This document shows positions 51,786 through 60,360 of a DNA stretch of 64,000 nucleotides, in pieces (positions within the stretch are counted from its first letter, which is position 1; every line of letters starts with the position of its first letter). The DNA lies in assembly GCF_037658235.1 (NCBI RefSeq), contig NZ_JBBJLN010000003.1, positions 124,001-188,000 of the forward strand, read 5' to 3'. The notes beneath the pieces were generated by a model, which had not been told where the DNA came from, did not search any database, and saw nothing but the letters and a program-made list of their open reading frames with translations. Origin of the DNA: Yunchengibacter salinarum. Its GTDB lineage: Bacteria > Pseudomonadota > Alphaproteobacteria > Sphingomonadales > Kordiimonadaceae. Position numbers and translations under genes: made by a program.

Positions 51786-52816
51786 GGGTTTTCCCCCGCC
51801 TTGCCCGCGTCCCCGATCCGGTCTGTTTCCTCGGTTGGGCGGGGGGCGGCGGCGCGGATCAGCCGGTCCCGGATCGCCAGGCCGATGCCGCTTGCCGGGA
51901 TCGGGGCCACATGGATGCGTCCGCCTTCGCCGATCAGCCCGTCGGCCTGTCGAAGGGTGGCAAAAAGGCTGTGGGCGGCTTCTTCCAGATTGCCGGTGGG
52001 GGATAGTGTCAACCCTTCGGGCAGGCCGGGCACGTCGTCGAAGCCGATCAGCACGTCGGGCGGTGAGGCGCTTTCCCGATCCAGCACGACCGGGGCATGG
52101 GGCGCATAATGGCTGGCGGCCTGGCCCGGTGCCGTGATGGTGTCGCCGTCGCGGCTCACCACCGGCAGATGGCCCACCGCCGCCAGTTCCCCGCTGGTCA
52201 CCAGGCCGGGACGCAACAGCACCAGCCGGTCATGGTCCACGCCCACAATGGTGGACTCGATGCCGCCGGTGCAGGGGCCGCCATCAAGCACAAGGTCCAC
52301 CTTGTTGCCGAGACCGTCCAGCACATCCGCCGCGCGGGTGGGGGACAGGCGGCCCGACGGGTTGGCGCTGGGGGCGGCCAGCGGCCCGCCAAAGGTGCTG
52401 ATCAGGGCCGCTGCCACGTCATGACCGGGCTGGCGCACGGCCACGGTGGGCAGCCCGGCTGTCACGGCGGGGGCAAGGCCGCTGTCCGCCCTGTGTGGCA
52501 GAACCAGGGTCAGCGGCCCTGGCCAGAAAGCGCCCATCAGGGCTTCCGCGGCATCGTTTGCCTCGGCCAGGGTGGTGGCCATGTCCCGCCCGCTCACATG
52601 GCAGATCAGCGGATTGTGGTCGGGCCGGCCCTTGGCCTTGAAAATGGCGGCCACGGCGCGCGGGTTGCGGGCATCCGCCGCCAGACCGTACACGGTTTCG
52701 GTGGGCAGCCCCACAAGGCCGCCCCGGCTGAGCACCTGTTCGGCTTCCCGGATGGCGGCGGGGTCGCTGCCGCTGCGAAGGCGGCTCTGGCTGCGCTTGG
52801 TGCTGGCCTTTGACAT
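51782..52816 (-). CDS. L-threonylcarbamoyladenylate synthase (Sua5 type)
   Basis: A 344-residue protein of the Sua5/YciO/YrdC family, which makes threonylcarbamoyl-AMP for the t6A37 modification of tRNA. The catalytic domain has GGLVGLPTETVYGLAADA, KGRPDHNPLICHV and APSANPSGRLSPT. The extra C-terminal SUA5 domain (about residues 205-335, from APGQAASHYAPHAPVVL) makes it the long Sua5 type, not the short TsaC. ATG 52816 begins MSKASTKRS; the frame upstream overlaps the acyl-CoA dehydrogenase promoter region and is rejected. Confidence 0.95.
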   Translation of the reverse strand: MSKASTKRSQSRLRSGSDPAAIREAEQVLSRGGLVGLPTETVYGLAADARNPRAVAAIFKAKGRPDHNPLICHVSGRDMATTLAEANDAAEALMGAFWPGPLTLVLPHRADSGLAPAVTAGLPTVAVRQPGHDVAAALISTFGGPLAAPSANPSGRLSPTRAADVLDGLGNKVDLVLDGGPCTGGIESTIVGVDHDRLVLLRPGLVTSGELAAVGHLPVVSRDGDTITAPGQAASHYAPHAPVVLDRESASPPDVLIGFDDVPGLPEGLTLSPTGNLEEAAHSLFATLRQADGLIGEGGRIHVAPIPASGIGLAIRDRLIRAAAPRPTEETDRIGDAGKAGENP

Positions 52817-52899
52817 GGTTTCCCTTATCCTGAACGGGGTTCTGAACCGGGCGCCGGTCGGGGCGACAGAACCACCGGCGATCCGCTGAACCGGAATTT

Positions 52900-52947
52900 C
52901 TGGACAGTCGCGTCCAGTTTGTCCAAAGTCTCCGCCGGGAATATATG
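52900..52947 (+). promoter_or_regulatory. Acyl-CoA dehydrogenase promoter with upstream inverted repeat
   Basis: TTGTCC (52919-52924) and TATATG (52942-52947) are 17 bases apart and form a good promoter, with a start near 52954. Just upstream lies a perfect inverted repeat CTGGAC-N6-GTCCAG (52900-52917), placed where an activator or repressor would bind. Confidence 0.5.
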
Positions 52948-53006
52948 ATGCGTGCAAGGCTCTAGCACGGGCCGGGCCATATTTGAAGCCTCGGGAGGGA
53001 ACAGCC

Positions 53007-54800
53007 ATGACCGACTATAAGGCACCGCTTCAGGACATCGCCTTTCAACTGGAAACCGTCGGGGGTATGGCGCAATGGCCGTCTGTGCCGGGCTTCGAGG
53101 AAGCGGGGGAAGACCTGGTCTCAGCCGTGCTGTCGGAAGCGGGCAGGCTGGCCGGTGAGGTGATCGCCCCCACCAATGCCGTGGGGGACGCGGAAGGCGC
53201 CGTGCGGGACGGCGACGGCGTGCGCACGCCGGACGCTTTCAAGGCCATGCACAGGGCCTATGTGGATGGTGGCTGGCCCACGCTGGCCTTCGATCCCGAT
53301 TATGGCGGGCAGGGCCTGCCGGGCACGCTGGCCATGGCGGTGACCGAAATGGTCACCAGTGCCAATATGGCCTACAGCCTCAACCCGCTGCTGTCGTCCG
53401 GCGCGATCGAGGCGCTTTCCGCCCACGGGACCGAGGATCAGAAGCAGACCTATCTTTCCCGACTGATTTCCGGGGAATGGTCCGGCACGATGAACCTGAC
53501 GGAGCCGGGCGCCGGGTCGGACGTGGGCGCGCTCAAGACCCGCGCCGAGCGGGCGGACGATGGCAGCTACCGGATCACCGGGCAGAAAATCTACATCACC
53601 TGGGGCGAACACGATCTGGCGGAAAACATCGTTCATCTTGTGCTGGCCCGGCTGCCGGACGCGCCCAAGGGCACCAAGGGCATTTCCATGTTTCTGGTGC
53701 CGAAATATCTGGTGAATGCCGATGGCTCGCCCGGCGCGCGCAACGATGTGCGCCTGGTGGGGCTGGAACACAAGCTGGGCATCCATGCCAGCCCCACCTG
53801 CACCATGGCCTTTGGTGAAAACGGCGATTGCGTCGGCTATCTGGTGGGGGAGGAAAACAAGGGTATGCGCAACATGTTCACCATGATGAACCATGCCCGC
53901 GTGGGCGTGGGGCTTCAGGGTACCGCCATTTCCGAGCGCGCCTATCAGGCGGCGGTCTGGTACGCGAAGGACCGGGTGCAGTCGGCGGCGCTGGGCGCGC
54001 GCACACCCGAACCGGTGGCGATCATTCGCCACCCGGACGTGCGGCGGATGCTGATGACCATGCGCGCCACCACGGAGGCCACCCGCGCCATCATCTATCG
54101 CAATGCCTGGGCCATGGACCGGGCGCACAGGCTGACCGACCCGGAAGCCCGCGCGGCGGCACAGGGGGAGGCGGACCTGCTGACCCCGCTGTCCAAGGCG
54201 TATGGGACCGATGTGGGGGTGGAAAACACATCCCTTGCCATTCAGGTGTTCGGCGGCATGGGCTATGTGGAGGAAACCGGCGTGGCACAGCATTACCGGG
54301 ATGCCCGCATCGCCCCCATTTACGAGGGCACCAACGGCATTCAGGCGCTGGATCTGGTGGGCCGCAAGCTGAATATGGACGGCGGCGCCCACTGGAAGGC
54401 CCTGATCGATGAAATGGCGGACTTCGCCGGGGGCCTTGACCGCGCCATGGCGGATCAGGCGGACGGGCTGGTCCGGGCGGTGGAAACGCTGCGCGACACC
54501 AGCGAAACCCTGTTCGCCAATGGCATTGAGCGGATCACCGACACCGGCGCGGCGGCCACGCCCTATCTGCGGCTGTTCGCCACCGTGCTGGGCGGCTATC
54601 TTCTGGCCCGTCAGGCCGTGGAGGCGGAACGGCGCCTTGCCGCGGCGGAGGGCGACCCCGCCTTTTTGAAGGCCAAGCTGGAAACGGCACGTTTCTATCT
54701 GGGCCAGATTCTGCCGCCCGCCGTGGCGCTGGCCGGGCCGGTCAAGGCGGGCGCCGGCAGCCTGATGGCGCTGGCGCCGGAGGATTTCGAACGCGCCTGA
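53007..54800 (+). CDS. Acyl-CoA dehydrogenase, DmdC-like (C-terminal extended)
   Basis: A 597-residue flavoprotein of the long acyl-CoA dehydrogenase branch that includes DmdC (3-methylmercaptopropionyl-CoA dehydrogenase). N-terminal GWPTLAFDPDYGGQGLPG, FAD/substrate motifs MNLTEPGAGSDVGALKT and GQKIYITWGEHD, and the catalytic Glu region IAPIYEGTNGIQALDL are present; an extra C-terminal ACAD domain follows. Start at ATG 53007 with GGGAGGG upstream. The actual acyl-CoA substrate is not determined. An MBL hydrolase gene follows 84 bases later. Confidence 0.93.
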   Translation: MTDYKAPLQDIAFQLETVGGMAQWPSVPGFEEAGEDLVSAVLSEAGRLAGEVIAPTNAVGDAEGAVRDGDGVRTPDAFKAMHRAYVDGGWPTLAFDPDYGGQGLPGTLAMAVTEMVTSANMAYSLNPLLSSGAIEALSAHGTEDQKQTYLSRLISGEWSGTMNLTEPGAGSDVGALKTRAERADDGSYRITGQKIYITWGEHDLAENIVHLVLARLPDAPKGTKGISMFLVPKYLVNADGSPGARNDVRLVGLEHKLGIHASPTCTMAFGENGDCVGYLVGEENKGMRNMFTMMNHARVGVGLQGTAISERAYQAAVWYAKDRVQSAALGARTPEPVAIIRHPDVRRMLMTMRATTEATRAIIYRNAWAMDRAHRLTDPEARAAAQGEADLLTPLSKAYGTDVGVENTSLAIQVFGGMGYVEETGVAQHYRDARIAPIYEGTNGIQALDLVGRKLNMDGGAHWKALIDEMADFAGGLDRAMADQADGLVRAVETLRDTSETLFANGIERITDTGAAATPYLRLFATVLGGYLLARQAVEAERRLAAAEGDPAFLKAKLETARFYLGQILPPAVALAGPVKAGAGSLMALAPEDFERA

Positions 54801-54884
54801 AACGCGCCTGAGGGGCAGACACCGGGGCGGTCGGGCTTGGTCGCGCGGCAACCCTGCGCAACAATGACAGGATGGGGCAACATC

Positions 54885-56111
54885 ATGGCAGCTCGCGGCA
54901 AGCCGGGGTTTGAGGCGCACTCCGCCAACCCGGAAATTCGCGACCACCGGCAGGGCGCCCGCGCCCGCGACGGGGTGGAGCGGCTGAGCTATCCGCTGGG
55001 CACGGCTCCGGCGCCCGCCTGCGCCATTCCTGTGGCCAAGGGCATTTACTGGGCACGTATTCCGCTGCCCTGGGCGCTGGACCATATCAATGTCTATCTG
55101 TTCGATGATGGTGACGGCTGGACCATCGTGGATACGGGCGCGCAGGGCAATCGCGGGCGGGACGCCTGGGCGGCACTGGAACAGGCCGTGCTGGGGGACA
55201 AGCCCGTGACGCGGGTGATTGCCACCCATATGCACCCGGACCATGTGGGGCTGGCCGGCTGGCTGGTGGATCGCCACGGCAGCGCCGATCTGGCTGCCAC
55301 GCCGCATTTCCACATGCCGCAGGCGGAATATCTGCTGGCCCATCTGCTCTGGTTCGGGGCCAGCCACGCCCTGCCGGAAAACGAGATCGCCTTTCTGCTT
55401 CGGGCCGGGGTTGATCCACAGATGGAAAGCATGATCCGCGCCCATGGCTATGGCAATTACAAGAAGGGCGTCAGCGCGCTGCCGTCCAGCTATCACCGGC
55501 TGGCGGACGGGCAGGTGCTGACGCTGGCCGGGCGCCGCTGGCAGGTGGTGATCGGGCGCGGCCACAGCCCGGAACATGCCTGCCTGGCCTGTCTGGATGA
55601 GCCGCTTTTCCTGTCCGGGGATCAGGTGCTGCCGGGAATCACCAGCAATGTATCCGTCTATGCCCGTGAACCGGACGCCAACCCGCTGGCGCACTGGCTT
55701 CTCAGCCTTGAGCGATTGCAGGACATTCCCGGCGACCCACTGGTGCTGCCCAGCCATGGCCGGGTGTTTCGCGGCCTGCACCGGCGCCTGTACGATCTGA
55801 GCCAGGGCCATCTGGAAAAGCTGGCGGATCTGTGGCGACACCTTCAAGCCGGGCCGTGTTCGGTGGTGGCGTGCTTTCCGGCGCTTTATCGGCGGGAGAT
55901 CAAGGGCCTTGATTTCTTCCTGGCGCTGGGGGAGGCGGTGGCCCATCTCAATCTGCTCATGGCCGTGGGGCTCGTGGCGCGGGATCGCGGCGGGCCAGTG
56001 GATCATTATGTGGCCACCGGGCGGCTGGACCCGGACCAGCTCATGCCCCGCATTCGCGCCCTGCCCGGCGAGGGGCTGCCCGCCCTTGCCATGGCGGCGG
56101 GGACAGTATGA
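54885..56111 (+). CDS. MBL-fold metallo-hydrolase
   Basis: A 408-residue metallo-beta-lactamase-fold enzyme. The HxHxDH metal motif is THMHPDHVGLAG, followed by FHMPQ, the late metal sites RGHSPEHACL and LSGDQVLP, and a C-terminal helical extension of about 110 residues. ATG 54885 has GGATGGGG upstream; other ATGs at 54837 and 54864 lack a site. It probably shares a transcript with the acyl-CoA dehydrogenase and may act as a thioesterase or ester hydrolase; this is inference from context. Confidence 0.9.
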   Translation: MAARGKPGFEAHSANPEIRDHRQGARARDGVERLSYPLGTAPAPACAIPVAKGIYWARIPLPWALDHINVYLFDDGDGWTIVDTGAQGNRGRDAWAALEQAVLGDKPVTRVIATHMHPDHVGLAGWLVDRHGSADLAATPHFHMPQAEYLLAHLLWFGASHALPENEIAFLLRAGVDPQMESMIRAHGYGNYKKGVSALPSSYHRLADGQVLTLAGRRWQVVIGRGHSPEHACLACLDEPLFLSGDQVLPGITSNVSVYAREPDANPLAHWLLSLERLQDIPGDPLVLPSHGRVFRGLHRRLYDLSQGHLEKLADLWRHLQAGPCSVVACFPALYRREIKGLDFFLALGEAVAHLNLLMAVGLVARDRGGPVDHYVATGRLDPDQLMPRIRALPGEGLPALAMAAGTV

Positions 56112-56129
56112 CCGATCGGCGGGGCCACT

Positions 56130-56220
56130 AAGGTGTCTCGTCAGGCCTCGGCGTGGTTCCAAGGTGTCTCGTCAAGCCTCGACGTGGTTCCAAGGTGTCT
56201 CGTCAAGCCTCGACAGGGCC
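56130..56220. repeat. 31-bp direct tandem repeat, nearly three copies
   Basis: Unit AAGGTGTCTCGTCAAGCCTC plus GACGTGGTTCC recurs at 56130-56160, 56161-56191 and 56192-56220 (last copy incomplete after CGACA). Copy 1 differs from copy 2 at two positions, both A to G. The units are contiguous without spacers. The end of copy 3 forms the -35 of the predicted xseB promoter. Confidence 0.9.
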
Positions 56221-56239
56221 CCCGCCATCCGCCTATAAA
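56210..56239 (+). promoter_or_regulatory. Probable promoter of xseB-ispA-dxs operon
   Basis: TCGACA (56210-56215) and TATAAA (56234-56239) are 18 bases apart; the start would be near 56246, 44 bases before the xseB ATG. The -10 lies inside an inverted repeat (CCGCCT/AGGCGG, 56229-56244), and the -35 is made by the third copy of the 31-bp repeat. Confidence 0.5.
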
Positions 56240-56289
56240 GGCGGCCAGAGCAACCTGATACAGCCAATCACAAGCGGGACGGTCAAACC

Positions 56290-56574
56290 ATGAGTGATGC
56301 CGACACGCCCACCGCCGGGCAGAATGATGACAGTGACATTGCCACCATGAGTTTCGAACAGGCCATGAAGGCGCTGGAACAGGTGGTCAATCAACTGGAA
56401 TCGGGCAGTGCCCCGCTGGAAGACAGCATAAGGCTCTACACCCGCGGCAATCGGCTGAAGGCGCATTGCGAAGACAAGCTGAAGGCGGCGGAAGCCCGGA
56501 TCGAAAAGATCACGCTGGACGGGGACGGCACCCCTCAGGGCACCGAGCCGCTGGATATGGACAATGAAGCATGA
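56290..56574 (+). CDS. xseB: Exodeoxyribonuclease VII small subunit
   Basis: A 94-residue XseB: ATMSFEQAMKALEQVVNQLESGSAPLEDSIRLYTRG is the family signature. It binds the large subunit XseA (not in the window) to degrade single-stranded DNA. It overlaps ispA by four bases (ATGA), the usual alphaproteobacterial arrangement with isoprenoid genes. Confidence 0.97.
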   Translation: MSDADTPTAGQNDDSDIATMSFEQAMKALEQVVNQLESGSAPLEDSIRLYTRGNRLKAHCEDKLKAAEARIEKITLDGDGTPQGTEPLDMDNEA

Positions 56575-57491
56575 GCCTGTCGCTGGATGATTGCCGGGCG
56601 GAAGTGGCCGCGCTGACCAAAGCCATGGCCACCACAGCCGCTGCCGTGGAACGGGTGCTGGACCCGCTTCTGACAGTGCCCGACGGGCCTGAGGCGCGCG
56701 TGGTGGAGGCCATGCGCCACAGCGTGTTTTCCGGCGGCAAGCGGCTCAGGCCCTTTCTGGTGATGGCGGGGGCCGATATTTTCCACATCAACCGGGAGCA
56801 GGCGCTGCGCGTGGCGGCGGCGGTGGAATGCATTCACTGCTATTCGCTGATTCATGACGATCTGCCCGCCATGGACGATGACGACCTGCGCCGGGGTCAG
56901 CCCACCGTGCACAAGGCCTTTGACGAGGCCACCGCCATTCTGGCCGGGGACGGGCTGCAAAGCCTAGCCTTTGACATTCTGGCCCATGACGACACCCATG
57001 ACGACCCGGCGGTGCGCACCCGGCTGGTGCGGGCGCTGGCGGTGGCGTCGGGCCATCATGGCATGGTGGGCGGCCAGATGATCGATCTGATGGCCGCGGA
57101 GCTGGATCTGAACGAAGCCTTTGTTTTTCGCCTGCAACAGATGAAGACCGGCGCGCTGATCCGCTTTTCCGCGGAAGCGGGGGCGATCATGGCGGGCGCT
57201 GGCCGGGCCGAGCATCAGGCGCTTCAGGGCTTTGCCCATGATCTGGGGCTGGCTTTCCAGATCGCCGATGACCTGCTGGACGTGGAAGGCGACGAAGAAG
57301 CAGTGGGCAAGCGCCTGGCCAAGGATGCGGACGCGGGCAAGGCCACGCTGGTGGGCATGATGGGGGTGGATCGCGCCCGCCAGCAGGCCCGGCATCTGGC
57401 AAAGCAGGCCATGGATCATTTGACCATGTTCGACGATCGGGCCACCCTGCTGCGTGTGGTGCCCGCCTTTGCCATTCACCGACAGCGTTAA
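56571..57491 (+). CDS. ispA: Farnesyl diphosphate synthase (polyprenyl synthetase family)
   Basis: A 306-residue short-chain prenyl transferase. The first Asp-rich motif is in LIHDDLPAMDDDDLRRGQ with the two-residue insertion typical of bacterial FPP/GGPP synthases; the second is FQIADDLLDVEGDEE. GGKRLRPFL gives the allylic/IPP site. It condenses IPP with DMAPP and GPP to FPP (or GGPP). It lies between xseB and dxs. Confidence 0.95.
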   Translation: MSLSLDDCRAEVAALTKAMATTAAAVERVLDPLLTVPDGPEARVVEAMRHSVFSGGKRLRPFLVMAGADIFHINREQALRVAAAVECIHCYSLIHDDLPAMDDDDLRRGQPTVHKAFDEATAILAGDGLQSLAFDILAHDDTHDDPAVRTRLVRALAVASGHHGMVGGQMIDLMAAELDLNEAFVFRLQQMKTGALIRFSAEAGAIMAGAGRAEHQALQGFAHDLGLAFQIADDLLDVEGDEEAVGKRLAKDADAGKATLVGMMGVDRARQQARHLAKQAMDHLTMFDDRATLLRVVPAFAIHRQR

Positions 57492-57633
57492 GGGTAAGAA
57501 GGCCGCGACGTTTGCCCATGGGCGCACCAACCCTTGAGTGGGCGCGAAGGTGCGTTACATCACCGGGGAAGGGTTTCACGGCTTCAGAGCTTGAGGGGCG
57601 GCACCTGCCGCGTGAACACAGGAAAGATCAGGC

Positions 57634-59574
57634 GTGACCGCAAGACCAGACACACCGCTTTTGGACCGGATCGAGAGCCCCGCGGACCTGCGCGGCCTTT
57701 CGCGGAATGACTTGCGCCAACTGGCGGATGAACTGCGCCAGGACCTGATCGCGTCCGTGTCGGTGACCGGGGGGCATTTCGGCGCCGGGCTCGGCGTGGT
57801 GGAACTGACCACGGCGCTGCATTATGTGTTCAACACGCCTGACGACAAGCTGATCTGGGATGTGGGCCATCAGGCCTATCCGCACAAGATTCTCACCGGG
57901 CGGCGGGATGCCATGCGCACCATCCGCCAGCCGGGCGGGCTTTCCCCCTTCACCAAGCGCAAGGAAAGCCCCTATGATCCCTTTGGGGCCGGGCATTCCT
58001 CCACCTCCATTTCGGCGGCGCTGGGCATGGCCACGGCCAGTCGCCTGTCCGGCAGGCCGGAAAAGGCCATTGCCGTGATCGGGGACGGCGCCATCAGCGC
58101 GGGCATGGCCTATGAGGCCATGAACAATGCCCATGAAGCCGGCAACCGGCTGGTGGTGATCCTGAACGACAATGACATGTCCATCGCGCCCGCCGTGGGT
58201 GCCATGAGCGCCTATCTGGCGCGTATCCTGTCCAGCCGCTCCTTCCTGTCGCTGAGGGATATGGGCAAGAAGCTGGTGGACCGACTGCCCCGCCATCTGG
58301 CGGACACCGCCCGCAGGGCGGAGGAATACGCCCGCGGCATCGCCACCGGCGGCACGCTGTTCGACGAACTCGGCTTCTATTATGTGGGGCCGATCGACGG
58401 GCACAATCTGGATCACCTGCTGCCGGTGCTGGAAAATGTGCGGGACGCCAAGGACGGCCCCATTCTGGTGCATGTGGTGACGGAAAAGGGCAAGGGGCAT
58501 CCCTTTGCCGATCCGCACAGGGAAAAATATCACGCGGTCAAGACCTTCGACGTGGTCACCGGGGAGCAGAAGAAGCCCGCCAAACCCGCCGCGCCCAGCT
58601 ATACCAAGGTGTTCGCCGAAACCCTGACCGATCTGGCGCGGACGGATGAGCGCATCATGGCGATTACGGCGGCCATGCCGGGCGGTACCGGGCTGGACCT
58701 GTTCGAAAAGGAACACCCCGACCGCTTTTTTGACGTGGGCATTGCCGAGCAGCACGCCGTGACCTTTGCCGCCGGGCTGGCGAGCGAGGGAGCCCGTCCC
58801 TTTGCCGCCATCTATTCCACCTTTTTGCAACGCGCCTATGACCAGATCGTTCATGATGTGGCGATCCAGAATCTGCCGGTGCGCTTCGCCATTGACCGGG
58901 CGGGCTATGTGGGGGCGGACGGCCCCACCCATGCGGGCAGTTTCGATGTCACCTATCTGGCCACCCTGCCGAACATGGTGGTGATGGCCGCCGCGGACGA
59001 GGCGGAGCTTCGCCATATGGTGGCCACCGCCGCCGCCCATGACAGCGGCCCCATCGCCCTGCGCTATCCGCGCGGCGAGGGCGTGGGCGTGGACCTGCCG
59101 GGAAAAGGGACGGTGCTGGAAATCGGCAAGGGCCGCATCGTGCGCCATGGCAAGAAGGTGGCAATCCTGTCGCTGGGCAGCCGCCTGGCCGATGCCCTTG
59201 TGGCGGCGGAAAGGCTGGAAAGCCGGGGGCTTTCCACCACCGTGGCGGACGCCCGCTTCGTCAAGCCGCTGGACCACGCCCTGATCCGCGATCTGGCCGC
59301 CAGCCATGATCTTCTGCTGACGGTGGAAGAAGGGTCCATTGGCGGCTTTGGGGCCCATGTGTCCGATTATCTGGCGGAAAACGGCCTGTTGGACGGCGAC
59401 TTGCGCCTGCGCACCATGAAGATGCCCGATGCCTTCATCGAGCATGGCAAGCCGGAAGGCATGGTGGAGGAAGCGGGCCTTGATGCCACCGCCATGGTGC
59501 GCACCGTGCTGAAGGCGCTGCAACGCAATGATGTGCTGGACGATGTGTCCGGCGCCAGGCCCGTCGGTTATTAG
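57634..59574 (+). CDS. dxs: 1-deoxy-D-xylulose-5-phosphate synthase
   Basis: A 646-residue thiamine-diphosphate enzyme, the entry step of the MEP isoprenoid pathway, joining pyruvate and glyceraldehyde-3-phosphate. The ThDP motif is IGDGAISAGMAYEAMNNA; the catalytic Glu is in DVGIAEQHAVTFAAGLA, and DRAGYVGADGPTHAGSFDVTYL is diagnostic of DXS. GTG 57634 starts the family N-terminus. It is 142 bases after ispA; whether it has its own promoter is unclear. Confidence 0.99.
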   Translation: MTARPDTPLLDRIESPADLRGLSRNDLRQLADELRQDLIASVSVTGGHFGAGLGVVELTTALHYVFNTPDDKLIWDVGHQAYPHKILTGRRDAMRTIRQPGGLSPFTKRKESPYDPFGAGHSSTSISAALGMATASRLSGRPEKAIAVIGDGAISAGMAYEAMNNAHEAGNRLVVILNDNDMSIAPAVGAMSAYLARILSSRSFLSLRDMGKKLVDRLPRHLADTARRAEEYARGIATGGTLFDELGFYYVGPIDGHNLDHLLPVLENVRDAKDGPILVHVVTEKGKGHPFADPHREKYHAVKTFDVVTGEQKKPAKPAAPSYTKVFAETLTDLARTDERIMAITAAMPGGTGLDLFEKEHPDRFFDVGIAEQHAVTFAAGLASEGARPFAAIYSTFLQRAYDQIVHDVAIQNLPVRFAIDRAGYVGADGPTHAGSFDVTYLATLPNMVVMAAADEAELRHMVATAAAHDSGPIALRYPRGEGVGVDLPGKGTVLEIGKGRIVRHGKKVAILSLGSRLADALVAAERLESRGLSTTVADARFVKPLDHALIRDLAASHDLLLTVEEGSIGGFGAHVSDYLAENGLLDGDLRLRTMKMPDAFIEHGKPEGMVEEAGLDATAMVRTVLKALQRNDVLDDVSGARPVGY

Positions 59575-59583
59575 GGCGCACTC

Positions 59584-60360
59584 ATGGCCAGATCGTCTTC
59601 CCCCAAGGTGCCGCGCCAGCGGCTGGATCGGCTGCTGGTGGATCGCGGCCTGGTGGAAAGCCGGGCGCGCGCGCAGGCGCTGGTGATGGCGGGGTCCGTG
59701 TTCAGCGGGGATACCAGGCTGACCAAGCCGGGCCACAGCCTGCCGCAGGATGCGCCGCTGGAGGTGCGTGGGCGCGATCATCCCTGGGTCAGTCGGGGCG
59801 GGCTGAAGCTGAAGGGCGCGGTGGATGCCTTCGATCTGGATTTCACCGACCGGGTGGTGGTGGATGTGGGGGCCTCCACCGGCGGGTTTACCGATGTGAC
59901 GCTGGCCCATGGTGCGGCCCGTGTCTATGCGGTGGATGTGGGGCATGGCCAACTGGCCTGGTCGCTGCGGCAGGACCCGCGCGTGCATGTGCTGGAGCGC
60001 ACCAATGCCCGCTATCTGGATTCCCGCCTGATCCCGGAACCGGTGGGGGCCATTGTCTGTGATGCCAGTTTCATATCGCTGAAGACAGTGCTGCCCGCCG
60101 CCCTTGCGCTGGCCGCGCCGGGGGCGTTGCTGGTGGCCTTGATAAAGCCGCAGTTCGAGGTGGGGCGGGACCAGGTGGGAAAGGGCGGCGTGGTGCGTGA
60201 TCCGGGGCTGCATGATGCGGTGGTGGCCGATATGCGCCACTGGCTGAACCATCTGCCCGGATGGCGGGTGCGCGATGTGTGCGCCAGCCCCATTACCGGC
60301 CCCGAAGGCAACCGGGAATTTCTGATCGTGGCGGATCGGGCAGGGGAAGCCGGTGAGTGA
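59584..60360 (+). CDS. tlyA: TlyA family RNA methyltransferase
   Basis: A 258-residue protein with an N-terminal S4 RNA-binding domain (RQRLDRLLVDRGLVESRARAQALVMAGSV) and a C-terminal FtsJ/RrmJ-like SAM methyltransferase (DVGASTGGFTDVTL; ICDASFISLKTVLP; LIKPQFEV). TlyA enzymes 2'-O-methylate 16S and sometimes 23S rRNA and set capreomycin sensitivity in mycobacteria. It follows dxs by nine bases, a conserved order. Confidence 0.95.
   Translation: MARSSSPKVPRQRLDRLLVDRGLVESRARAQALVMAGSVFSGDTRLTKPGHSLPQDAPLEVRGRDHPWVSRGGLKLKGAVDAFDLDFTDRVVVDVGASTGGFTDVTLAHGAARVYAVDVGHGQLAWSLRQDPRVHVLERTNARYLDSRLIPEPVGAIVCDASFISLKTVLPAALALAAPGALLVALIKPQFEVGRDQVGKGGVVRDPGLHDAVVADMRHWLNHLPGWRVRDVCASPITGPEGNREFLIVADRAGEAGE

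Noticed and set aside
56130..56220. CRISPR array
   Set aside because: The repeats are contiguous with no spacers, and no cas genes are present.
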